DNA of 64,000 bases from Polytrichum commune (Eukaryota; Streptophyta; Polytrichopsida; Polytrichales; Polytrichaceae), in NCBI GenBank assembly GCA_950295325.1, contig OX485808.1:4776501-4840500 (forward strand). The letters run 5' to 3'. The notes under the pieces are model-generated. The model was not told the origin of the DNA. It was given only the letters and a program-made list of their open reading frames with translations, and made no database searches. A program made the position numbers and the translations under genes. Positions 33,232 to 43,583 of the stretch are shown here, piece after piece (the first letter of the stretch is position 1; each line of letters starts with the position of its first letter).

Positions 33232-33568
33232 CTCGGGGGGGGGGTAGTCATTGGTTGGAGTAGCAATATACGTGCAAACAAATGATAGGGTATTTTAAAA
33301 ACATGGGAGCAAAAAATTATAATTGGGCTTAAGAGTAATATAGGGTATCAAAAATGGCACTGGACATCTTTAAAGTACTATAGGGTATGGAATAATAGGT
33401 AATTTGGAATTATAAGTAATGCAAGCCATTTTTCTATTAACCCAAAGTAGAAATTTACATAATGATAGCATGTGAAAAAAAAAATTTGAAAGTAATACCC
33501 CCCTATAAAATAGTGGTTGTTCGCACCTATATCCTTAACTTTTTAACACACAGCCCCCCCCCCCCGAG
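33232..33568. mobile_element. 337-bp G/C-tailed MITE, element 3
   Basis: The termini CTCGGGGGGGGGG and CCCCCCCCCGAG are inverted repeats. The flanks ACCTAAAC at 33224-33231 and 33569-33576 are an exact 8-bp target-site duplication. It differs from element 1 at several internal sites (tgcaaacaaa, gggcttaagag, gaataataggtaa). Confidence 0.92.
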
Positions 33569-33576
33569 ACCTAAAC

Positions 33577-33934
33577 CTTACTCAAGAACACATCCAATGC
33601 ATTTCAATGGTCCCACATCAAACTCCAAAAAAAACCCACTTCTTACAACCGCAACCTACACAAGCCCCCACCAAGATCAACAACACTAGCCCATAGACAA
33701 CAAGAAAATCTTGCGTCTTAAAAAACAATCATAATGACTACATAAAGAAGAAGCAAAATGCCAATTGATACAAACACAACCAACCCCACAACCCAACACA
33801 TGAGCCTCTTCACTCCTACCATAAAAAAAACCCCTCACACCTTGTTAAGACACCATTCTTGATCCCACATGTGCAAACCACGTCACAACATAGTAAGGCA
33901 TCCCCCCAAAACCAAAACCAACCAGACAAAAACA
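33577..33934. other. Short intergenic stretch before copy C
   Basis: C- and A-rich sequence (many CAACCCC, AAAACCAA motifs) with no gene. It shows no similarity to the sequence just left of copy B. Confidence 0.4.
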
Positions 33935-36411
33935 ACAAAATGGTGTATACACAACACACACACACACACACACAAAACCTCAATCTCTGTAACATGGCAC
34001 ATGGGCAAGCTCTAAGCCTGGCACATGGAATAGCGTCTTGTGTGGTTTGCTATATGGCTACTAGCGCAAGATTGCAAATATTCTCCATTTGGCTAAACAA
34101 TTTGGCCACATGGTTGATACGAATTGCCTGTCCTCCACCCACACACCGCCACCCTGAATCACTTACAAATATCAACAAACCCATCAACCAAAATACCATC
34201 CCCAAGCCTATCAATCATCAAGGATCGAGATATAGATGTGAATTTGCCATTCATGGCCCCACTGTCACTGCAAACACTAGGAATTTCTTTGCTCAATACA
34301 ACCTCAACAACCACAACCTGCTTAATGATCCACATCCTTGTAGACTTGTATTACACAACCAAAACCCTCCCCAATGGCCCTTGAGAGGCCAGAATTGGTC
34401 TTGGGACACCATCCTCATTTCACACGACTTCCAAGACACGAAAAGATGAAACAAGACACCGGACAATCTGAGGGCTTCCACATCACTACTCATTTTGACA
34501 TCGGATTCAAAAACATAAGCAAAAGAGTTTTCCAAAGTGCGTGCTTCGATTGTCTACACAAGATGAACACACTTCTTAGTATGGATTTAAATTTATTCAA
34601 ACCCGATTGATAATGGTTCAAACCAAATTACTAACAATTAGGTAGGCTTTCCCAAGCTACACCTCAAACACCTGCTCAAAGATGAATGAACACCACTACA
34701 ACAATTAATTGCATATGAATATTTGTGAAAGTAGAAGGCATGATCCAAATGTGTAAATATAAATACTAAATCAACACACAAATTTAAGTATCATTTGAGA
34801 ATGACAAAGATATAATCTCAAATGGTAAGTCACAAAAATCATAATTTCAATGTTAATGAGGATTTTGTAATGTTTTTGACCTCCAAGTTAATTACGTGCT
34901 ATATTGATGGTTTCACTTTCGGAATGAAATCCCAATCAATTGCTTATTTACTAATGAGAAATACACATAAATATTGGATTTCACACAGGTAAGGTGAAAT
35001 GCACTCAATATGGGATTTGTAGTTAAGCAACCTTCATGAATGCAAGGGCAATGTGCTTTTCTTGAAGCTTTGTGGGGCAAGTAGCACGTTTTGGTCAGGT
35101 TCAAAAATTTATGTGGAGGTTGCCCCAGCCCGGATCTGACACCCTCGAAAGTTTGTGGGGGTGTTTAACGTCCATCCATAGCAAGTGCAAACAACATTTC
35201 ACCAAAAGGTAGATGGGTCTTAAATGGTTGCCTTTTCTAACTAGCCCACTTCTCCTTGAATATGAAACACACGATTGGTACAAGATTCTTAGCAAATCCA
35301 AATTGATGCCATAGTCATGCGTACTACTTCGGATGATCAATATACTATATTGATTATTCCAATTAGTGCGTGTGGTACTAAAACTTGAACTTGCACTATT
35401 TTTCCAAGTCTCAAAATTGGTGGAGGCTCAATTTTTCACTGAGGCATATTATGTCATGAATACATGCTCCTTTACCATACATTTTGGGAAAATTAGTATA
35501 TACTCTCAAGTATTTGTAGAGAGATAAAAAAAATTATATGCAAATGCATGCTTGTCAGTAAATAATACCATGATGAATAGTGTTGGTGATTCTAGTGAAC
35601 AAGGTTGCTAATGACTAATAATTTGAATGAATATTGTCACTACTTTCAATGAATAATGCTGCTATGAATATATGCTCTTTTCAATGAATAGTGTAGAGTT
35701 AGGCAATGATTTCCTAGATCATTTGATGGCATTAATTTAATAACATATAGAAATTCAATATCACCTTCATTAATTTTGCACACACACTAGGGTCAAGTGG
35801 AGAGAAACCATAAGTTACTTTAGCTTTTACTTTTAGTTTATGTAGCTCTACACAAATTATCTCGTTCAATGAGGGTTGGCTAATAGAGCGTCACTGTGGG
35901 AAATTAGTGAAGGTGAAACTAAATTTCTTCATGCTATGAAATTAGTGCCACAGGAAGAACTAGGGGTTCATGACCCCAAAGTTCCTCCTCACTTAGCACT
36001 CATTTGATACTCTCACTAGATGGTTTATCCACAACGCTACCATACTACTTTATAAGACATGAAGTTATTATTATTGTTACACCATCAAGTATGATTCTTA
36101 AAGTCCCGACCTCAAACTTCAAAGCATCTTAGAATATACACTAATACTCTTGACAAGTACGGTAAATGAACATGTGTTCATGAATTTAGTATCACTTGGT
36201 AAAAACTTAGCTCACTATTGTTGAGATTTGGCATAAGACTGTGAACTTTGGGAATTAGTCCCACACTCACTAAATGGGTTAATCAATATACATTTACTTC
36301 ACCACAAGCCATATAACCATATCATTGAATGTCTCGACGTCCTCTAGGCCTCAAGGCATTTCTCATCCATGCGGAGGACTATCGTTCACACCTCCCATTT
36401 AAGCGATTTGG

Positions 36412-38004
36412 ATGTATTATTTCATCCACTGTACCAGAATGAATGACATCATCCGTACATCCGTGGATGAACTTGTGACGCAAGCGAGATGTTTCTGGAA
36501 GTTTATCTCCAAGTTACCACACGTTTCGCTTTTACTTTTGCTCCAAGATAATTTTACTTTCGCTCCAAGTTACCACACGTTTCCTTTTTACTTTCGCTCC
36601 AAATTACCAGTCCATTTTAAAAGCGTGGGTCTCCCATTTGTTTACTCTTATTTTGCTTTCGCGATTGTCGAGTCTACGGTTCTTCGCTGCAGCGCCGGAC
36701 TTGCTTCCGTTGCGTCGCTCTCAGCAGTCGCTGAATTGGATACTCTTGCATACTCAAATAAATCAACACGTTCTCTTCGCTATCAATTTGCTTCCGTGGC
36801 TTCGCATCTTGAGCAAGCCATGGACCAGGCCGATGCCCATATCACTCTTACGTTTGTGGACGCTTCCCTCAACCCCAAGCTTGAGCAAATGGTCAGAATC
36901 TCTGAATTCAGCAAACCCCCAGTTAATGCGAACAAGCCTTGCGTTATTGCTGCAACTCCAACAATATCTCGCCCGCCCATGGATGTTGTCGGTGAAAACC
37001 TGAAGGCCCTCAAAGAAAAGGCCACCTCTCATGAGATCAGCAAGCCGTTGCTAAACAATGTGAACGAGCCGGCTTGCATTGCAATAACCTCAACATCCGC
37101 GGCCTCCATGGATGCCATTGATATGGAATTGAAGGGCGGGAAAGAAAGTGAGGGTGCCGAGGTTTCGCTGATCACAACGGCTGGCAAGCGCAAACGTTGC
37201 TTTGCACAAACTGATGATCGTGTGGCCAAGCTTTGCAAGCCTAAGATCGGAGTTCAAGTGCAAAAAAATGTCACTGCCGAGATCAGTGAGTCGGTATTGT
37301 GTGATGGAAACCAGCCTTGCACTAATGTTGCAACCTCACCATCCACGCCCTCCATGGATGCTATTGACATGTATTTGAAGGGCGTGAAAGGAAAGCGGCC
37401 AGTGGCTTCGCTCCCAACGACCACGCTAAAGTCCTGCTTTGCACAAACTGGTCCTGTGGCCAAGCTTCGGAAGACCAAAACTCGCCTTCAAGTGCACAAG
37501 AAGCTACGTCACCTCATCAAACCCGACGAGAGCTTGAAGAGCGGGGATCGTGCAATGAATCGTTACATAAAACTGTTGGATATGGATCTCCCCGGTGGAG
37601 ACCGTTCCTCTGTTCGAGATGCTTGTTTGGCTCTCAACCCCCTGCTCAACACCAACAATCTGTCCAAGATCGAGTGCTTCATGAGGCACAGAGGATTGCA
37701 TGTGCTGTACGAGATGCTCCGATATTTTCTACCCATATTTGAGGGTAGGCCAGTCCTACGCAAGGTAATGAAAGCCTTGCAACACCTGCACGATCGCAAC
37801 AGGTTGGGCGTGGAACACATGGCGTGCGATGCACCTCGATTCTGCATGCTGAAATTCTCCAAACTGCTCTTCGACCTCTCGGAGCACGAGGACCCAGAGG
37901 TGCGCACCAGGGCTCGCAGTTTCCAGGGGCTCAGATTCTCTATCCCCAAAATGCATCCATCACATGCAAAATGCTGTTCGTGGGAGCGCCGCACAAGACA
38001 CTAA
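36412..38004 (+). CDS. Chimeric SET2-like protein, copy C (530 aa)
   Basis: An open frame of 530 codons, homologous to copy B throughout, with the same three internal repeats and the same SET2-like C-terminal block (GLHVLYEML, PVLRKVMKALQHL, LSEHEDPEVRTR). Indels against B keep the frame; for example C has RKTKTRLQVHKK where B has RLQVDKK. The likely true start of B (MASHLEQ) is VASHLEQ here (ATG to GTG), so if that is the start, C has lost it or starts elsewhere. Most amino-acid differences from B cluster in about 100 codons around residues 115-215. SET and SRI domains are absent. Confidence 0.5.
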   Translation: MYYFIHCTRMNDIIRTSVDELVTQARCFWKFISKLPHVSLLLLLQDNFTFAPSYHTFPFYFRSKLPVHFKSVGLPFVYSYFAFAIVESTVLRCSAGLASVASLSAVAELDTLAYSNKSTRSLRYQFASVASHLEQAMDQADAHITLTFVDASLNPKLEQMVRISEFSKPPVNANKPCVIAATPTISRPPMDVVGENLKALKEKATSHEISKPLLNNVNEPACIAITSTSAASMDAIDMELKGGKESEGAEVSLITTAGKRKRCFAQTDDRVAKLCKPKIGVQVQKNVTAEISESVLCDGNQPCTNVATSPSTPSMDAIDMYLKGVKGKRPVASLPTTTLKSCFAQTGPVAKLRKTKTRLQVHKKLRHLIKPDESLKSGDRAMNRYIKLLDMDLPGGDRSSVRDACLALNPLLNTNNLSKIECFMRHRGLHVLYEMLRYFLPIFEGRPVLRKVMKALQHLHDRNRLGVEHMACDAPRFCMLKFSKLLFDLSEHEDPEVRTRARSFQGLRFSIPKMHPSHAKCCSWERRTRH

Positions 38005-39828
38005 AGATGCAACAGTGCGGCTGCAACATTGCATGAAACTGTACAATATCAATCATAAGAATGTACAGAAGCAACTCAAGGAAAATGAGGCCAAGCATGT
38101 TCATGATGGTGCCCACGATGCCCAAGCATGATGATCGACTTGCGATACCACTAACAATATTCGTGGGTTAAAGAGCTAGTTAGTCCAAAAGAAGACTAGA
38201 CACTCTCAATCCTTTCAACCCACAAGAAAACGGGCATGTAGATAAATTACGTTGTTACGATGTCAATGAAATGACAGAGTTCGAAATCAATGATGCCCAA
38301 GAATGATGATCGACTTGTAGTTCCAGTAGCAATATTCTTGGGTTAGAGAGCTAGTAACTCCAAAGGAGACTAGAAACTCTCAATCCTTTCAACCCATCAG
38401 AAAATTGGGTATGTACATATTATACTTTGTCACGATGTCAATAAAATGACATTGGTTCCGAATCCATGTTGCACTTTGCAATTGTTGTTGAGCAGCTAAG
38501 TGGAGTACTAGTAGAGTACGGTCTGGAAACTTGAAATGCTCATCTTCATGAATCGGGATTGCTAACTCGAGACAAATTCGATGCAACTTCCAAAACTGTA
38601 TGTGCATTTTGAAGTGCTCATAATGTTAGGGTTGCGTACTTTCAGTGGGTGCATTCAAGTTTATGTTGGCGATCTTCTTTGGGTGAGGTACCCCGGGCCT
38701 AATTATGATTGTGCTTATTAATTGAAATCCAATAACTACTATTGGGAGGCACACCTATAGAGTATCGTGGATCACAAAACCCGAAGACAATGACACAGAA
38801 CACATGTCCTGAGATTGACGTTTCTGGGTAGGATGATCGGAAACGCCGGAACGATCCATTTGGAGATGAAGTGGATGCACCGATTTGCTATGAAGCTGAA
38901 TTGGCGAAGTTGTAAGAGCAGGTGCGTTCCGAACCTTGGTGACGTTTGCTGGTCCCTGCGTTGCTTTCTCAGTTTCTTCCACTTGCAGGCACTCGGAACA
39001 GTTTCATCGTCGAGCTTTACCATTGAGTTGTGCAACTGATGTCAGTAGCAAAGTGATGCCAGATGCTTTGTTGGATTTGTTGTGGTTAAGACCAATTGAG
39101 GAAGGAGGACACACATGTCCTACACAAACTGCATCTGCGAACTCCTCTGTTTGGATTCTTGGATACTTGATAGTGGATACAATTCAAGCACGACTGGACC
39201 AAAGCCCCATCCATATACAGAACATGCTGAAGTGCATGTTAATGCCAGTATACTCCGACAGATTTGTATGCTGCAATACTATAATGTGGCAGAATTTGCA
39301 GAGACGATTATGACAATATCCAAACAGCTATGAAAGTGAGATCTAGTCGTTCAGGAGATGCCAGCATGATTATAAGATCGGAAAGTAGTGTATTGATTTT
39401 GGTTGGCGTATATGGGCATCGTAACTAACATTTCTGGACGATTCAAATTTCTGCAATGTGTTGGGATATGTTGGAAGTGTATGGATGGAGGCGCCCATGG
39501 AATGCAGGAAAGCACGAAGCCGAGATTTGCCAAAGCATGGCAATTTCCGAGTGGTGGGGCACATCATCATGGAAGATTTTGCACTTATGACTGCCTTGAG
39601 TGGCGCACGTGAAGGCTGGGTGCAAGAACCTTCGGCGGGATGGAAAGCGTGTGATGCGAGCATGGTTTGTGTCGTTAATAGCACGTTGTGGTGCCGCAGT
39701 TTGTGCTCAAACAACGATTGCGGTTGGTGTTTTGTGACGTTCTTAAGCATGGATAGAGTGGCCACTGGAATGGGCAAGAGCCCAGTCTTGTGGCCCCCCT
39801 TTTCACATGGGAAACCGCCCCACTTTCC

Positions 39829-40317
39829 TGTTGAGACTGAAAAATACAGATGGTGTAGACAAGGTATTTTGGACAGTATGTAGGTGCAAATTCAGTACTA
39901 CCTGCATACAGTAGAGCAGGGTATGTATATTGTATGAAATTAATAAAATAATGGTTCATGACACTTGGCACCATCTGATTGCACGTAGGTGGCTTGCCAT
40001 ACTAACCAGGCTGATGTCCTGGTCTATACCCTCGTGATATCCGAGGTTAACTATCTATTTACACTATCTAAGAGGGACTGATACCCTAGGGATACCCTGT
40101 TGGGTTCCCTTAGCTAATATTGAGTTAAGTGCTTATACCCTACTAAGTGTCCAGGGTGTAGTTAATTAGGTAATACCCTGGACTGCCGGGTATCCACCCT
40201 AAGCCTCAAATGGCTTACACCCTAAGTCCTCATATGGTTCACACCTTAAGCCTCAAATGGCTAATCTGGTTATACATCATATTGTTTCTAATTAGTTCTA
40301 ATACTAATTCTCTAACA
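39829..40317. mobile_element. Solo LTR (489 bp) in copy C
   Basis: It starts TGTTGAGACTG, ends CTCTAACA, and is flanked by TTTCC at 39824-39828 and 40318-40322. Copy A at about 18208 shows the empty site (cagtttcccatg). TG...CA ends with a 5-bp duplication indicate a solo LTR, left by recombination between the two LTRs of a full element. It is unrelated by eye to the copia LTR at 10644. The centre is rich in ACCCTA/ATACCC motifs. Confidence 0.88.
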
Positions 40318-40322
40318 TTTCC

Positions 40323-40437
40323 CATGTGGGGAAGGCCTCCGGGTATCCTTGTGTGCACCAGGGCTCGCAGTTTCCAGGGGCTCAGATTCTCTATCCCCCA
40401 AAGGCAACCATCACATGCGAAATGTAAACTCACATGA
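40323..40437 (+). pseudogene. Extra fragment of the chimeric gene's last coding block
   Basis: It encodes TRARSFQGLRFSIPQRQPSHAK, the same block as residues about 503-522 of copy B, but isolated 2.4 kb downstream of the copy C gene. A matching fragment sits at 18245-18320 in copy A. The unit therefore carried an internal partial duplication before it multiplied. Confidence 0.65.
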
Positions 40438-40670
40438 TCACATTAATAAGTGGTAGTTTAGATTGTAAGCGTGCTTACGAAAATGCCAGCATTCCGTTCA
40501 AACTGAATACTCGCACGCTGAACTGCAACTCTCATGTGGTGCCTCTGGAATCATCTTTCTCACATCGAGGATGCCAGAAAGGCTTGCTCCCAGGCATACA
40601 TCCGTGTCGTGGCCTTCGACACCGTGCATATTAAGCGATTGCAGGTGGCCGCATCCACCGTCGAGAGCTT

Positions 40671-43479
40671 AGCGTTACTCACTATTTGGAATTACTTGAT
40701 GCTATAAATGTTTACTATAGAATTTTCTTTCACCAAAAATGGTCAATTGGATGTTTGAGCATTCTACATATTGTGTCATGAGCTCACAGAGGAGGAGAGA
40801 GGGGGAAAAAAGAAAAGGAAAAAAGGTAACAACAACAAGCGTTCAAGTGTGGCATGAATCACCCCACCTTAGAGCCACGAGGAAGGAGCCCCCTTGCCAT
40901 ACAAGCTTTCTTCATGCATAGTGCTCACCCCGATGCCACTTATCTTCAAGATACGAGAAGTTACAAGAAGTTAGCATAATTGCCACAAGGATTTACAAGT
41001 AGTGAACTAGATTGCCACTAATCCATTCTTATCCACTCGGCTTCATAATAGCCTAGTTGAGTTCACATTTGAGACTTCATAATAGTTTGTTTCATACTAC
41101 TAACACGTTACACTCCTCCACTCTAGATTTGAGTGTCTTTGCTCAACTCACATATAAAACCCATCAACTAAGGTAAAACTTATTCAAAAATAGTTTAAAA
41201 ATAAAATCCTATGTTAAGATCTTCTATGCGTCTTGCGTTTAGACAGAATATTGGGTAAACTCTCACGTCCAACACCATGATGTGATAAGCGCTTACTTGA
41301 GCGAGCCACAAAGTCATGTGAACAATGAGATATGTAAAATATTATGAATATATAAAGTCTTGTTCAATTTTAAAACTCTATGTTACAACGCCAATTCTTT
41401 TGTCAATATGAAATGGATCAATCCTATGGAAGCACAATAGAACTAGAGATTATATTACACAAGCAAATACACATACACAAAGGCATATAAACAATGTTTG
41501 GAGTGATGATCATCCTCACCCCTTGCCTCCCCCTTTATTACATTTTTCCTGCTTGGTTCGTACGATGAATATGGGATATCTCAACTCCCACTTTCCACAA
41601 ATCATATGAATTTATTCAAAACCTATTCATTCTTAGTCATCTAGCAAACACCATTTTATGACCACAAACAACCTAATGTTCTATTTTCAACATAATCTAA
41701 TCTTCTAGCTCCAACACTCCCACTTTGCGAGTAGTCAAAGGATTTCAATTTGATTCTCTCTAATAGTGGTTGTTTTCTCTCCATTGCAAGTGCTATGTTT
41801 TCAAATGACATAGATTTACACAATACCAAATAAATATTAAAATATGCCTCATTGTCATTTTTTTCACCATATTGGGGCAATGTGTGGTTCTTCCACAAAT
41901 TTCCAAACACCTGGTGCACCCTTGTAAGGTACCCTTGCTCCTTTAAAGACTTTTTTATTCATCAACACCTGAACTTGGTTGCATTCCCTCATTAGAATTC
42001 TTTTGGGGCAAAGGTGTTGAAGAACACCCTTTGCTTGCTAGTCCTCCTCTTGGTGCTTGAATTCCAACTTGGTTTGTTGTTTTGATGTGTAAATTATGAT
42101 CTTGTATGTGTAAGTGTTAGATTTTACATGACATCCACAAAACTACAAACTACAATCCATAACTATTATATGTCATGTAAGAGAAGAATAAATACCAAGT
42201 TAACCTACCCATAGGGTCCTCAAAATAGTGAATGTTAGAAAATTACATAATAGTAAGGTCGACAATATTTACCTTCTCCAATATAATACCCCCCCTTAAA
42301 ACACCTAATTTTCTCACGTGTTCCCACTAAATACAATGCAGTGACCCCCCCCCCCCCCCCTCTCCTCCCTTGAGAATGACATTTGTCCTTGTAAGAGAGA
42401 ATCTATGTAAAAATCAAATGGCCTTTGGGGACTTTAGTCGGTGGACGATTCCATGGGATAAGGCGCCCCATGATAAGACTAAGAAATTTAGCTTGGTTCT
42501 TTACATGGTAGGTGAGGCCCGCGTTTGAGGGCAGTATTGGAATAAGGGCTCCCATGAGGTGGAGCCAAATGCTAGGCCTGCATTCTAGTTATGCTCCCTA
42601 CCAAGAGCCTCATTGCACGTAAAGGCCCACCAAATAGTCGAGATCAATTGCATCATTGGGAAGGCATTATGCATAGTGGAGGGCTTATACACATTGCTAC
42701 AACATAAAATGCTCTATTATTTCCCCCCCGCCCAACCCTTTTTTTGTTGCCCGGTGTATTCCAATGGTGAAATTGCACTTTGGGTTGGACCAATGCATTT
42801 TGCACACAAAATTGCACTGGCACTATTCATGATGAATTATAATACATGATGACAAGATATTAACATGGGGAAAAAAAATTAGCAGTGTTTTATGTGATAG
42901 AGAACGCCCTTCGACCAAGATATTCTGTGAATAAGTGGCCACCTAAGGGCATGGCCGATTATTCACGAACTGTCCAAGGACGTTCTTAATCATAAGTTCT
43001 AGGATTGGATTTCAACCATTGGATGCTTGTCAAATTTTACGGGCTGTTATGTTTGAAGTCTTTCCGGGCAGTTACGATGTTTAAGGTGCCCGCTCTTACC
43101 AAAACGAAAACGGAACCAGGACTTTATGTGAGGGTTGGGGCGAAACAACCCGTATACTGGTTGCTTGGAGGCAAGGGTTTAGGCATCCAACAAGGAATGA
43201 GTGTATGGGTTAGTTCGCCCAAATCTTTATGTAACATGTAACCCAAGTCACATTTTACTTCACTTTAACTACAGGCAACACTAAATCGGGTCAAAAGACT
43301 CAGCCAATGAGACGGCCAGAAACACATCTCTCGACCAATAGATGACCACAAATCTGGTCAGACCATCCCACGACTTCCATCACGTGTCAAAGTGGATGAA
43401 AGTCGTGGCCACACGGACGCACGAAGTCTCATTCTCAGATGACAAACATCCAATATGGATGAATGAACCCCGAAGAAGT
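40671..43479. other. Gene-poor intergenic stretch
   Basis: No supported gene in 2.8 kb. A C tract of about 18 bases occurs at 42343-42360. Its surroundings (aatacccccccttaaaacac, then gtgacccc and ccttgag) resemble the right end of the G/C-tailed MITE family and may be a worn copy; no left end was found. Confidence 0.45.
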
Positions 43480-43506
43480 GGAGAGAGAGAGAGAGAGAGA
43501 GAGAGG
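43480..43506 (+). repeat. (GA)n tract upstream of S1FA-like gene
   Basis: An uninterrupted GA run ends about 78 bases before the ATG. GA/CT tracts are common in plant 5' UTRs and core promoters; a role here is inference. Confidence 0.7.
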
Positions 43507-43583
43507 AACAACAAGAGGAACGAGTTGTCTGTGCTCCATTTGTTGTTTGTTGCGAGGCATTTTGCTAAGACACTGGGGGAGCT

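Larger units (their letters stand above)
28101..33245. repeat. Tandem duplication, period 2573 bp
   Basis: The block agtcattggttggagtag... starts at 28101, 30674 and 33246. Units 1 and 2 are almost identical; the few differences seen include one base near 30899 and one near 33199 (aagaca against aaggca). The third occurrence is only the MITE. The unit consists of one MITE plus about 2.24 kb of piggyBac sequence. Confidence 0.95.
33935..40670 (+). repeat. Chimeric-gene unit, copy C
   Basis: Homologous to copy B (19637-26042) from its first bases. At the right it continues past B's end and shares sequence with copy A: the segment at 39772-39828, then (after a solo LTR) 40323-40424, and cgattgcaggtggccgcatc at 40635-40670. 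It lacks the 542-bp MITE of copy B. The downstream flank is nearly identical to B, whereas part of the coding region is not. Confidence 0.85.

Noticed and set aside
28101-33566. Reading the three ~335-bp repeats as LTRs of a tandem retroelement
   Set aside because: There is no TG...CA end, PBS or polypurine tract; each of the outer two has its own 8-bp TSD, which fits MITEs and later unequal crossing-over.
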